A DNA stretch of 13,991 nucleotides from Planctomycetota bacterium (GTDB lineage: Bacteria > Planctomycetota > UBA1135 > GCA-002686595). The first letter of the stretch is position 1; each line of letters opens with the position of its first letter. This document shows positions 1-7,164 of this stretch, in pieces. The translations under genes and the position numbers were made by a program. The stretch covers positions 1 to 13,991 of the forward strand of contig WTJQ01000180.1 in the NCBI GenBank assembly GCA_011524785.1. The letters run 5' to 3'. Below the pieces are notes generated by a model. It saw only the letters and a program-made list of their open reading frames with translations, searched no databases and was not told the DNA's origin.

Positions 1-815
1 GTCCAGCGCTGGAGCCGGTCCGGCGCGGAGCCCTGGGCCATGGAGCCCACGACCAGCATGCTCGGCTCGATCGCCAGGAGCGTGGCGGCATCGAGGCCGA
101 GGTCCCAGCTGCGCTCCGTGCTCAGGACCCCGTCCTCCCCGATCTCGAGGAGCGAGAGAGAGCCCGACCGGGTGACGACGGCGATCGAGTCGCGCCTGGG
201 GCTCGTCAGCGGGCCCGCCGCCATCAGGTGCGGCACGCCCTCGAGCTCCACCCCCGATGCGTGCGGCGCGAAGGGGTCGAGCGACACGACCTCGCGGGTG
301 CTACGGCTCGCGACGATCACGCGCGCGCCCTCGGGCGTGCGGACGACGGCCGGAGCGAGGGGCCAGTCGCCCACCGGGTGACGGACGAGCTCGCCCAGCG
401 CGCCGTCCAGCACCACGAGCGCCGCGGGCCGGGCACCCGCTCGGTGAGTGACGAGGACCTCGGCTCGACCGTCCTCGTCGAGGTCGGTGACGACCACGCC
501 CTCGGGGCGCCCGCCGATGGCGAGCTCGAAGCGTGCGTCGAGCTCCAGGGGGAAGGGCAGCGTGAGGGGAGCGCTCGCGTGCTGCCCCGGCGGGGCGCCC
601 TCGGGTCGGGAACTCTCGTGGGCGGAGCCGTGGGCCTCGTGGCCGTGGCGCCCGTGGTCGTGCTCCCCGCCAGCGCTCTCCTCGGGTGCGCAGGCCGCCA
701 CGAGCAGGAGCGCGACGAGGCCTGTCAGGCCCTCTCGCGCGCGCGGGCGCGAGGCAGGGCCGATCTCGACGGCGCCGCTTGGGCCTCGGCGCTGCTCCGC
801 GCTCGGCAGGTGCAT
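1..815 (-). CDS. Lipoprotein with FG-GAP/VCBS-like repeats, partial (C-terminus beyond left edge)
   Basis: The frame is open from the ATG at 815 to the left edge (271 codons plus two bases, no stop), so the C-terminus is missing. The N-terminus has a basic stretch, a hydrophobic run (about residues 30-41) and a lipobox V-A-A-C with the lipidated cysteine at 42, so it is probably an envelope lipoprotein. A histidine-rich linker follows, with six His between residues 52 and 66. From about residue 95 the chain looks like an FG-GAP/VCBS-type beta-propeller: the segment at 109-122 reads VVTDLDEDGRAEVLVT-like, with calcium-loop acidic residues D111, D113 and D115, and weaker blades follow near 145-170 and 195-225. 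These repeats usually serve binding or adhesion; no enzymatic residues are visible. The 28-residue region before the hydrophobic core is long for a signal peptide, but no better in-frame start is seen. It is divergent from the gene at 921. Specific function unknown. Confidence 0.72.
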   Translation of the reverse strand, partial: MHLPSAEQRRGPSGAVEIGPASRPRAREGLTGLVALLLVAACAPEESAGGEHDHGRHGHEAHGSAHESSRPEGAPPGQHASAPLTLPFPLELDARFELAIGGRPEGVVVTDLDEDGRAEVLVTHRAGARPAALVVLDGALGELVRHPVGDWPLAPAVVRTPEGARVIVASRSTREVVSLDPFAPHASGVELEGVPHLMAAGPLTSPRRDSIAVVTRSGSLSLLEIGEDGVLSTERSWDLGLDAATLLAIEPSMLVVGSMAQGSAPDRLQRW

Positions 816-850
816 GGCGCCATGATGGGTGGGCCCCGATCCGCAGGCAA
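816..850 (-). promoter_or_regulatory. Probable promoter of the FG-GAP lipoprotein gene, leaderless geometry
   Basis: Read on the minus strand, TTGCCT (850-845) and CATCAT (827-822) are separated by 17 bases, and the -10 box ends 6 bases before the ATG at 815. Transcription would begin at or next to the start codon. No Shine-Dalgarno sequence could fit between box and start. The -10 match is weak in base 1 but keeps A at position 2 and T at position 6. Confidence 0.45.
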
Positions 851-861
851 CCGCGGGTCGC

Positions 862-886
862 CCGGGCCGTGCGCGCGCGCGCCCGG
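862..886. repeat. Short inverted repeat around a GC-alternating run between divergent genes
   Basis: CCGGGC (862-867) and GCCCGG (881-886) are perfect inverted copies flanking a loop made mostly of alternating G and C. It lies in the 105-bp divergent intergenic region, just upstream of the -10 box of the gene at 921. It could be an operator or DNA-structure element, but in DNA this GC-rich a 6-bp repeat can arise by chance. Confidence 0.25.
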
Positions 887-907
887 ACGGCGGCGTCGGC
901 CCACGGC

Positions 908-920
908 TACGATGGCGTCC
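908..920 (+). promoter_or_regulatory. -10 box with leaderless start for the gene at 921
   Basis: TACGAT at 908-913 ends 7 bases before the ATG at 921. An in-frame ATG at 912 lies inside the box, which is the reason to choose 921 as the start. No clear -35 box is seen 16-18 bases upstream. Confidence 0.45.
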
Positions 921-2675
921 ATGCCCCGTCCGGTCCTCGTCCTCGTGCTGCTCGGCGCTCTCTTGGCGGGCGTCTGGGTCGCGGCCGGGGGAGGACCCGA
1001 GGAGCCCGAGCCGGCTCCCACCGCGCTGACCCCCGACAGGCTGCCGGCAGTCGCGCTCCCCCAGCCGGTCGGCCCCGCTGCCGACCTCGAGGCGCCCCGC
1101 GCCGCGACGGTGGGCGAGAGCGAGCCGGAGGGGATCGCCCTGCCGCACCCCCTCGAGGTCGAGCTCACCCTGCTCGCACCCGCCGGGATCGAGGTCCCCG
1201 CCGACTGGCCCGCGCCCGGCAGCGGCGCGAACGCCCGCTTCTCGGGAGTGATCACGGGACCGGACGCGCAGGGCCTCCAGGCGCGTCTCGAGTTCGAGCA
1301 CGGGACCAACGCGCCGCGCGTGATCGAGACCGACTCCTCGGGGCGCTTCGGTGCCAACGACCTCTGGCCGGGCGTCGCCGTCGTGCGCGTCACGACCTCG
1401 ACCGGCCTCGTCGCGCGCCGGGAGGTGCTCCTGCGCAGCCTGGCCGAGGCGCGCCTCGGGCTCAGCTTCGCCGCGCCGGCCGTCGTGCTCGGGCGCGTCG
1501 AGGACCTGTTCGGCGAGCCCATCTCCTCGGCCGAGGTCGAGATCGACGGGAACCGCGCCTTCACCGACGTCGACGGCAACTTCTCCATCCGCAAGGTCGC
1601 TTCCGGCCTGCGCATCGTGGGGACGGCTCGGGCGAGCGGGTACGCGGCGCAGCGAGAGCTCCTCTCCCTCGAGCGCGGCTCGGTGGTGGAGGAGGGACGC
1701 CTGACGTTCCGGCTGCCGAAGGGGACCTCGCTCGACGTCGTCGTGCCCCAGGCGATCGGGGCGCGGGAGCCCGTCCAGGTGCTGGTCTTCGCAGCGAGCG
1801 GCGCGACGGCGCGCGGGCAGAGTCGCTTCCCCTGGGAGTGGCTGATGCCGCTGGAGGTGCCTGCTGGAGGACGGCTGCACCTCGAGGACCTGCCGCCCGA
1901 GACGGTGACCCTCGTCCCGTTCCACAGCGGTGCCGTGGCGGTCCCCTCTCAGCAGAATTGCAAGCTCGACGCCGGACGTGAGAACGTGGCGACGATCCGG
2001 CTCGAGCCGGGTGCGTCGATCCGCGGGCGACTCGTTCGCGAGGGCGCGCCCGTTTCGGGCGCCGTCGTGCGGCTCGAGGCCCCCGATCGCTCGAACGCGA
2101 CCACGCGCGCCCTCGGCCGCCGGCCCATGTTCCACCAGGAGGCCATCTTCCCGCACGTGCACGCGGCGCGGCAGGAGGTCCGCACGCCGAGCTCCGGCAA
2201 GTTCGTGCTGAGTGCCTACCCGGTGGCGGGGACCCGCCTCTACCTGGAGGCCGCGACGCCCGACGGCCGCTTCGTGGCGAGAGCCCGCGTCGAGGCGGGA
2301 CCCGCGGGAGTGGACCTCGGGGACCTGGAGCTGCTTCCTCGCGCGGAGGACGACGCGTCCGGCGTCCTGACCCTCGAGCTGGCTCCGCGCCTGCGGGGGG
2401 TCGACCTCGACGTGCGGGTCCAGGGGGCGCCCCGGGATCGGGTGCGGATCCGCCCCGGCGAGGACCACGCCGTCGAGGGCCTGGCTCCGGGCCTCTGGCG
2501 CGTGGACGCGCGCTACCGCGATCAGCGCCTGGCCTCCGGGAAGCAGGCCCGCATTGGCGAGGGCGCCGAAGGCTCGCTGCGCCTGCCCGTCCCGGCTGCC
2601 GCCACGGTCGCGCCGACCCGCGAGGAGCTTGGTCTGGGCCGCACGGGGCCGCCGCCCCTCGATGGTTCGCGCTGA
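921..2675 (+). CDS. Secreted or membrane-anchored protein with carboxypeptidase-regulatory-like beta-sandwich repeats
   Basis: A 584-residue protein. A hydrophobic segment at residues 4-23 acts as signal peptide or membrane anchor; there is no lipobox. A low-complexity Pro/Glu/Ala linker (24-75) follows. At least three segments resemble the carboxypeptidase regulatory-like fold: about 107-165, 187-265 (clearest, with the G-x-V-x-D-x-x-G-x-P-I start and a T-D-V-D-G-N-F-S-I turn at 215-223) and 366-470. A further beta-rich part runs to about 555. Such repeats carry no catalytic residues and usually mediate binding or scaffolding, so the substrate cannot be named. An S-G-A-T at 293-296 lacks the aspartate of the flavinylation motif. 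The reading frame stays open far upstream of 921, but that part is only antisense to the lipoprotein gene. hutH begins 40 bases downstream. Confidence 0.7.
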   Translation: MPRPVLVLVLLGALLAGVWVAAGGGPEEPEPAPTALTPDRLPAVALPQPVGPAADLEAPRAATVGESEPEGIALPHPLEVELTLLAPAGIEVPADWPAPGSGANARFSGVITGPDAQGLQARLEFEHGTNAPRVIETDSSGRFGANDLWPGVAVVRVTTSTGLVARREVLLRSLAEARLGLSFAAPAVVLGRVEDLFGEPISSAEVEIDGNRAFTDVDGNFSIRKVASGLRIVGTARASGYAAQRELLSLERGSVVEEGRLTFRLPKGTSLDVVVPQAIGAREPVQVLVFAASGATARGQSRFPWEWLMPLEVPAGGRLHLEDLPPETVTLVPFHSGAVAVPSQQNCKLDAGRENVATIRLEPGASIRGRLVREGAPVSGAVVRLEAPDRSNATTRALGRRPMFHQEAIFPHVHAARQEVRTPSSGKFVLSAYPVAGTRLYLEAATPDGRFVARARVEAGPAGVDLGDLELLPRAEDDASGVLTLELAPRLRGVDLDVRVQGAPRDRVRIRPGEDHAVEGLAPGLWRVDARYRDQRLASGKQARIGEGAEGSLRLPVPAAATVAPTREELGLGRTGPPPLDGSR

Positions 2676-2702
2676 GCCGGATCCCGCGCGACCGCCCGTG
2701 GC

Positions 2703-2715
2703 TAGAATCGCGGCG
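2703..2715 (+). promoter_or_regulatory. -10 box with leaderless start for hutH
   Basis: TAGAAT at 2703-2708, five of six bases of the TATAAT consensus, ends 7 bases before the hutH ATG. It is preceded by G-G-C, giving the G/C-C-T-A-N-N-N-T pattern seen at several starts here. No convincing -35 box and no Shine-Dalgarno sequence are visible. The box suggests hutH has its own promoter rather than depending on read-through from the gene ending at 2675. Confidence 0.5.
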
Positions 2716-4251
2716 ATGAAGACCCTCACCCTCGGCGGGGACCCGCTTCGGCTCGACGATCTGGGGCCGCTCGTCGACGGGGAGCGCCTGCGTCTCCGCG
2801 TCCCGGCGCCGGCGCTGGCCCAGCTGAAGGCCTCGCGGGCCATGGTCGACGAGGCGGTGCGGGGCGGCGAGGTCGTCTACGGCCTCACCACGGGCTTCGG
2901 GAAGCTCAAGAACGAGGCCGTGGCGCGGGAGGACCTCCGCGAGCTCCAGCGCAACCTCGTGCTGAGTCACTGCGTCGGTGGGGGCGAGGCCATGCCGCTG
3001 GAGGAGGCGCGGCTGGTCGTGCTGCTGCGCATCGTGTCGCTGCTGCGCGGCGTGAGCGGCGTGCGCCCGGCACTCGTGCGCCGCCTGGTGCGCTTCTTCA
3101 ACGCGGACCTGATCCCCGAGATCCCGCAGCAGGGCTCGGTGGGGGCCAGTGGCGACCTCGCTCCGCTGTCCCACATGGTCGCCGCGTGGATGGGGCACGG
3201 CTTCCTGTGGCTGGAGGGTCGTCGCCTCAAGGCCTCGGTCGCCCTCCGGCGCGCCGGGGAGGAGCCCCTCGCCCTCGAGGCCAAGGAGGGGCTCGCCCTG
3301 ATCAACGGCACCGAGGTCATGAAGGCCCTGGCCACGTGCGCGGTCTGGCGCGCGCGACGGCTGTCGAAGGCGGCGGACATGATCGCGGCCACGAGCGTCG
3401 AGGCCCTGCGCGGCTCGCCGCGTCCCTTCCGCGAGCGACTCGCCGAGCTCAAGCGCAACGAGGGGCAGCGCCGGACCGCCACGAACGTGACGCGGCTCCT
3501 CGAGGGCAGCGTGATCGTCACCAGCCACGAGGACTGCGACCGGGTCCAGGATCCCTACAGCCTGCGCTGCGTGCCCCAGATCCACGGGGCCTTCAAGACC
3601 GCGCTCCAGCACGTGGACGACGTGCTGGCGGGGGAGCTCAACGCCGTCACGGACAACCCGATCGTCGACCCCGTCACGCGGGAGGTCTTCAGCGCCGGCC
3701 TGTTCCACGGGCAGCCCCTGTCGATGATCCTCGACTACCTCGGGCTCGCGACCTGCACCCTCGCCAACGTCAGCGAGCGCCGCATCGAGCAGCTGGTGAA
3801 CCCGGACCTCTCCCGGCTCCCCGCGTTCCTCACGCCCGAGCCCGGCCTGCACTCGGGCCTGATGATCGCGCAGTACGCGGCCGCCTCCCTGGCCTCGGAG
3901 AACAAGGTGCTCGCGCATCCGGCCTCGGCCGACACCATCCCGACCAGCGCCAACCAGGAGGACCACGTGTCGATGGGCGTGACCGCGGGCCGGAAGGCGC
4001 GCACGATCCTCGCCAACACGCGCCGGGTCCTCGCGATCGAGTGGGTCTGCGCGGCCCAGGGGCTCGAGCTCGCCGGCGAGCTCGCGCCGGGCACGGGCGT
4101 GGAGCTGGGACGGGCCTGCCTCCGGGAGCGCGTGCGCCCGCTCGTGGGCGACCGCTACCTCAAGCCCGACCTCGACGCCGCCGAGGAGCTGCTCCTCAGC
4201 GGCGCGCCCGTCGCCGCGGTCGAGGCGGAGCTGGGACCCCTCGAGGCCTGA
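2716..4251 (+). CDS. hutH: Histidine ammonia-lyase
   Basis: A 511-residue cytosolic enzyme that removes ammonia from L-histidine to give trans-urocanate, the first step of histidine degradation. The length is typical. Motifs in order: Y55-G-L-T-T-G-F-G with the catalytic tyrosine; S84-H85, the pair expected in histidine lyases where tyrosine and phenylalanine lyases differ; A144-S145-G146, which cyclises to the MIO prosthetic group, within GSVGASGDLAPLSH; N197-G-T; Q278-D-P-Y-S-L-R-C; D313-N-P; and Q414-E-D-H-V-S-M. The usual G-N-F-H-G loop reads G-L-F-H-G here (L329). No hutU, hutI or hut regulator lies in the window, so the gene is separated from the rest of the pathway. Its stop lies 6 bases from that of the convergent cytochrome gene. 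A related aromatic lyase or aminomutase is the main alternative, less likely given S84-H85. Confidence 0.93.
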   Translation: MKTLTLGGDPLRLDDLGPLVDGERLRLRVPAPALAQLKASRAMVDEAVRGGEVVYGLTTGFGKLKNEAVAREDLRELQRNLVLSHCVGGGEAMPLEEARLVVLLRIVSLLRGVSGVRPALVRRLVRFFNADLIPEIPQQGSVGASGDLAPLSHMVAAWMGHGFLWLEGRRLKASVALRRAGEEPLALEAKEGLALINGTEVMKALATCAVWRARRLSKAADMIAATSVEALRGSPRPFRERLAELKRNEGQRRTATNVTRLLEGSVIVTSHEDCDRVQDPYSLRCVPQIHGAFKTALQHVDDVLAGELNAVTDNPIVDPVTREVFSAGLFHGQPLSMILDYLGLATCTLANVSERRIEQLVNPDLSRLPAFLTPEPGLHSGLMIAQYAAASLASENKVLAHPASADTIPTSANQEDHVSMGVTAGRKARTILANTRRVLAIEWVCAAQGLELAGELAPGTGVELGRACLRERVRPLVGDRYLKPDLDAAEELLLSGAPVAAVEAELGPLEA

Positions 4252-4257
4252 CTCGGC

Positions 4258-5019
4258 TCAGTCGCCCTTCCTGGGCAGCCAGAGGTCGAGCAGGACCAGG
4301 AGGCCTGCGAGGCCCACACCCCCGGCGTGGGCGGCTCCGCCGATCATGATGCCGGTCACCCAGCCGGCCATCTCACGGGCGAGCCACCACGACACCAGGT
4401 CGAGGAGCAGCCCGACGCTGATCAGGAGGGAGATCCCGCTGACCAGGCCGCGGCCGAAGCGCGTGCCCCAAAGGAGCAGCACCGCGCCGAGGGCCACCGT
4501 GAAGAGGGACAGAGAGTGGGCGTGCGTGGACGCGAGCAGGAGCTTCAGGTCCGTCGGCGCGACCTCGTTGTCGAACGCCACCGCACGGACGTCGTCCAGG
4601 TACTCGAGCATCGGCTCGGCCTTGAGGTCCGGCTCGGCCCCCCGCGAGTGGCAGGAGAGGCAGTTCACGTCCAGCAGGTCGGCCGGGACCATGTCCCCGA
4701 GGTCGAGGTTGTCCCAGTCCTCCACGATGCGACCCGAGCCCAGCCAGGCGAGGAGGGCGTCGCGCTCCTCCTGGGGCACCGGGTGCGCGTCCCCGGGATG
4801 TCCCTCCTCGAGCGCGGTCCGGAGCGGCGACGGGGAGAGCACCCCGTGGTACACGCCCTCGATGTCGGTCGTGGTCAGGCCCTCCTTCCCGTCGCGAGGT
4901 CCATGGTGGTCGACCATGTGCAGGCCCGAGGCCGCGTAGCCGCCCAGCAGGACGACGACCAGCGCGGTCAGGGAGAGGCGCATCCCGAGGGGGAGCGCGC
5001 GCAGGGGGAAGGGGGACAT
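4258..5019 (-). CDS. Membrane-anchored c-type cytochrome-like protein (single CXXCH)
   Basis: A 253-residue protein, last gene of the four-gene operon. Residues 14-32 form an N-terminal membrane anchor, followed by a soluble, probably periplasmic stretch (about 33-160) holding one heme c site, C120-L-S-C-H124. Three more hydrophobic segments follow at about 168-185, 193-212 and 222-246. Histidines at membrane edges (T-H166-A-H168, and H231) could be distal heme or metal ligands. It resembles membrane cytochrome-like proteins with a T-H-x-H motif at the start of a helix, some of which I recall as misannotated elongation factors. A role in taking electrons from the Gfo/Idh proteins upstream is inferred from context only. 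The start is 10 bases after the preceding stop, and no Shine-Dalgarno sequence is evident, so translation is probably coupled. Confidence 0.75.
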   Translation of the reverse strand: MSPFPLRALPLGMRLSLTALVVVLLGGYAASGLHMVDHHGPRDGKEGLTTTDIEGVYHGVLSPSPLRTALEEGHPGDAHPVPQEERDALLAWLGSGRIVEDWDNLDLGDMVPADLLDVNCLSCHSRGAEPDLKAEPMLEYLDDVRAVAFDNEVAPTDLKLLLASTHAHSLSLFTVALGAVLLLWGTRFGRGLVSGISLLISVGLLLDLVSWWLAREMAGWVTGIMIGGAAHAGGVGLAGLLVLLDLWLPRKGD

Positions 5020-5029
5020 GGGCCGGCGC

Positions 5030-6262
5030 TCACTTGGACGCGAGGTCCGCTTCGGTGATGGCCAGGGGCTCGCCCGCGAGGAGGGACTCCTGGACCTTGA
5101 TGGCGACGGCGGTGGCGCGCAGGCCCTCCTCGGCCGAGCAGGGCACGGCGTCGCCCTCGGTGACGGCCTTGAAGAAGTCGTCGAGCGCGTACCAGAGCGG
5201 GCGGTTGGGGAGCCCCACGCCCTCCTTCAGCTTGCCCTGGGAGGCGAGCTTCGTGGCCTCGGCGATGAGGGTGATCCCCTCGTCGTTGTGGAACTGCTGG
5301 CGGTTGGCGTAGACCTCCCAGCCCTGCGTGGGGGCGTCGGCCTCCTTGAACAGCCAGCCGTGGGACCAGGCGAGCTTCACCGCGCCCATCGTGCCCATCA
5401 TCACCTCGTGGGTCCCCTCGTACGAGTTGCCGAGGGTCGCCGACCAGTCGAGGGCCGCGCCGTCCTTGAACGTGAGCCGGGCGTGCACGGTGTCCGCCAC
5501 GGTCCGGCCGTCGCGCCAGGCCAGGACGCCTCCCTCGGCCTCGACCTTCACCGGGTAGTCGCCCCGGAACCAGTGGAACACGTCGAACTGCTGGGCCCCG
5601 ACCTCACCAGGCAGACCCAGGGTGACCTCGGAGTCGAGGCGCCAGTTGAGGGCCTTGGAGCGGGCCGGATCCGAGGCCGGCGTCTGCCACGAGTTCTTCT
5701 CATTGGTCTGCGCGCGCATGGTGACCATGTCGCGGATCGCTCCCGACCGCACGAAGGAGCGGGCCAGGCCGTAGACGGGGTTGGCGCGACCCTGCAGGCC
5801 GGTCTGGAAGACCTTGCCGGAGGAGGCCGCCGCCGCCGCGATGGCGCGGGCGTCCGTCACCGAGTGGGCGAGGGGGGCCTCGCAGTAGACGTGCTTCCCG
5901 GCGGCGAGGGCCTCCTCGCACGGCTGACGGTGCAGGTGGGTGGGCGTCGCGACGAGGACCGCGTCGATGTCGGGGTGAGCGGCCAGCATGGAGGCCGCGT
6001 CCGGATGCCCCTGGGCTCCGCGCGCCCGGCGGGCGGCCGAGGACAGCCGCCGCTCGTCGGTGTCGCAGTAGGCCACCACGGTGACCTCCTCGAACTTGCC
6101 CAGCTCCGCGAGCATGGCGCGGCCCTGGCGGCCGACGCCCACGAGGCCGATCCGCACGGGAGCGCGCAGCGGCTTGCGGGCGGCGAGGAGCTCGGGTTGG
6201 AGCAGGGAGGCGGCGGTGCCGGCTCCGGCCATGAGGAGGGTGCGGCGGTCGGGGGAGGTCAT
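5030..6262 (-). CDS. Gfo/Idh/MocA-family protein with Tat signal and altered catalytic residues
   Basis: A 410-residue protein. The N-terminus carries a twin-arginine signal (D5-R-R-T-L-L, then a hydrophobic stretch and an Ala-rich cleavage region near residue 29), so it is probably exported folded. A Rossmann NAD(P)-binding domain starts near residue 35 with G42-V-G-R-Q-G. The family's E-K-P motif, whose lysine is catalytic, reads E128-A-P130 here, and the active-site histidine expected in the G-x-H-x-x-D region appears to be Q224 (E-V-G-A-Q-Q-F-D). The C-terminal beta-sheet domain (about 160-400) is otherwise complete. It lies 5 bases after apbE, in the same operon as a second, more canonical Gfo/Idh protein. 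It may be a non-canonical oxidoreductase, a lyase-like enzyme or a partner subunit; substrate unknown. Confidence 0.85.
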   Translation of the reverse strand: MTSPDRRTLLMAGAGTAASLLQPELLAARKPLRAPVRIGLVGVGRQGRAMLAELGKFEEVTVVAYCDTDERRLSSAARRARGAQGHPDAASMLAAHPDIDAVLVATPTHLHRQPCEEALAAGKHVYCEAPLAHSVTDARAIAAAAASSGKVFQTGLQGRANPVYGLARSFVRSGAIRDMVTMRAQTNEKNSWQTPASDPARSKALNWRLDSEVTLGLPGEVGAQQFDVFHWFRGDYPVKVEAEGGVLAWRDGRTVADTVHARLTFKDGAALDWSATLGNSYEGTHEVMMGTMGAVKLAWSHGWLFKEADAPTQGWEVYANRQQFHNDEGITLIAEATKLASQGKLKEGVGLPNRPLWYALDDFFKAVTEGDAVPCSAEEGLRATAVAIKVQESLLAGEPLAITEADLASK

Positions 6263-6267
6263 GGAGG

Positions 6268-7152
6268 TCAGGAGCAGAGGGGAGTCGGGGCTGCGCTGGC
6301 GGACCAGCTGCCGTCGGGTTCCTGGAGCAGCGCGTCCAGGTCGTTCGGGAGGAGTGCCGGGGCCGCGCCGGCGACGAGCGCCGTCGACCAGGCGTCGCAG
6401 AGCGCCGCGGACGCTCCGCGGACCACGGCTGCAGGGCGGCCACTCTCGACCCCCTGTCCGGTACGGGGGTCCAGGACGTGGGCGTGCGCGCCGGCCTCGG
6501 GCGTCCCCACGCGGGCGCGCGCCGCCGACACGCTCATCGCGCTCCGGGCGAGCTCGAGGACGGGGGCGCCGGGCTGCGAGCCGACCACCACGCGCCAGCT
6601 GGATCGGCCGGGAGGAGGCTCGAGGGCCAGCACGGTGGAGGTGCCGCCATGCAGGAGGGCACAGCGCACGTCCTCCTCCTCGAGGATCGCGGCGGCCGCG
6701 TCGAGGGCCGCGCCCTTCGCGATGCCCCCCAGGTCCAGCCCCATGCCGGCCCGCGCCAGGCGGACCGCTTGCCGGTCGCCGTCGAGCTCGAGGCCCTCGA
6801 CGTCGAGGGTGGCGGCCTCCGGGTCAGGGCCTGCCTCCCCCCGCAGGCCGAGGGACTCCAGCAGGGGGGCGAGCAGCGGGTGGAAGGCCCCCTCGCTGGC
6901 AGCGTGCACCGAGCGGGAGAGCTCGAGCAGCTCGAAGGTCTCGGGGTCGACGCGGGTCCACGCGCCGCTGCCGGCCAGCCGCGCGAGGTGGGCCACCAGC
7001 GAGTCCTTCGCGAAGGCGTTCCAGAGGCCGTGCAGGGTGCGCACCTCTTCCAGCGCCGCTTCGCCGGCGGCGCGCAGGTGCTCCTCACGCTGCCCCGCCA
7101 GGACCAGCTCGAAGCGGGTCCCCATGGCGGGGCAGGCGAGGCGGAGCGGCAT
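6268..7152 (-). CDS. apbE: FAD:protein FMN transferase, ApbE family, without signal peptide
   Basis: A 294-residue protein. ApbE enzymes use FAD to attach FMN to a Thr or Ser of a target protein with Mg2+. Motifs seen: A9-M-G-T-R-F at the start of the fold; G138-L-D-L-G-G-I-A-K-G for nucleotide binding; H169-G-G-T, where many members have G-G-D; H225-V-L-D-P-R-T-G; and C252-D-A-W-S-T-A-L, with D253 and T257 as likely metal ligands. Most ApbE proteins are secreted or lipidated, but this one begins directly at the catalytic fold. An in-frame stop 5 codons upstream (the stop of the preceding gene) rules out an N-terminal extension. It would therefore act in the cytosol. It lies 12 bases after a Gfo/Idh gene whose C-terminus carries a flavinylation-like motif, and 5 bases before the next gene. 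Confidence 0.87.
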   Translation of the reverse strand: MPLRLACPAMGTRFELVLAGQREEHLRAAGEAALEEVRTLHGLWNAFAKDSLVAHLARLAGSGAWTRVDPETFELLELSRSVHAASEGAFHPLLAPLLESLGLRGEAGPDPEAATLDVEGLELDGDRQAVRLARAGMGLDLGGIAKGAALDAAAAILEEEDVRCALLHGGTSTVLALEPPPGRSSWRVVVGSQPGAPVLELARSAMSVSAARARVGTPEAGAHAHVLDPRTGQGVESGRPAAVVRGASAALCDAWSTALVAGAAPALLPNDLDALLQEPDGSWSASAAPTPLCS

Positions 7153-7164
7153 CGGGGTCCGCGA

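Noticed and set aside
869..882. Alternating GC run as a Z-DNA element
   Set aside because: Short, and expected by chance in sequence this GC-rich. Recorded only as part of the inverted repeat.
228..911. Long plus-strand open frame upstream of the gene starting at 921
   Set aside because: It is antisense to the lipoprotein gene, lacks any domain, and its Arg/Gly/Ala-rich sequence is typical of GC-rich shadow frames. The real start is set by the signal segment and -10 box.
1797..1808. S-G-A-T in the repeat protein as a second ApbE flavinylation site
   Set aside because: The required aspartate three residues before the serine is absent (it is F), and the protein is not linked to apbE.
1561..3966. 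801-codon minus-strand open frame opposite hutH and the repeat protein
   Set aside because: The translation is low-complexity and repetitive, with no recognisable domain, while the opposite strand encodes a clear HutH.
4248..4261. CTGA-N6-TCAG inverted repeat between hutH and the cytochrome gene as a terminator
   Set aside because: Only 4 bp, mostly a consequence of two facing TGA stops, with no T-tract.
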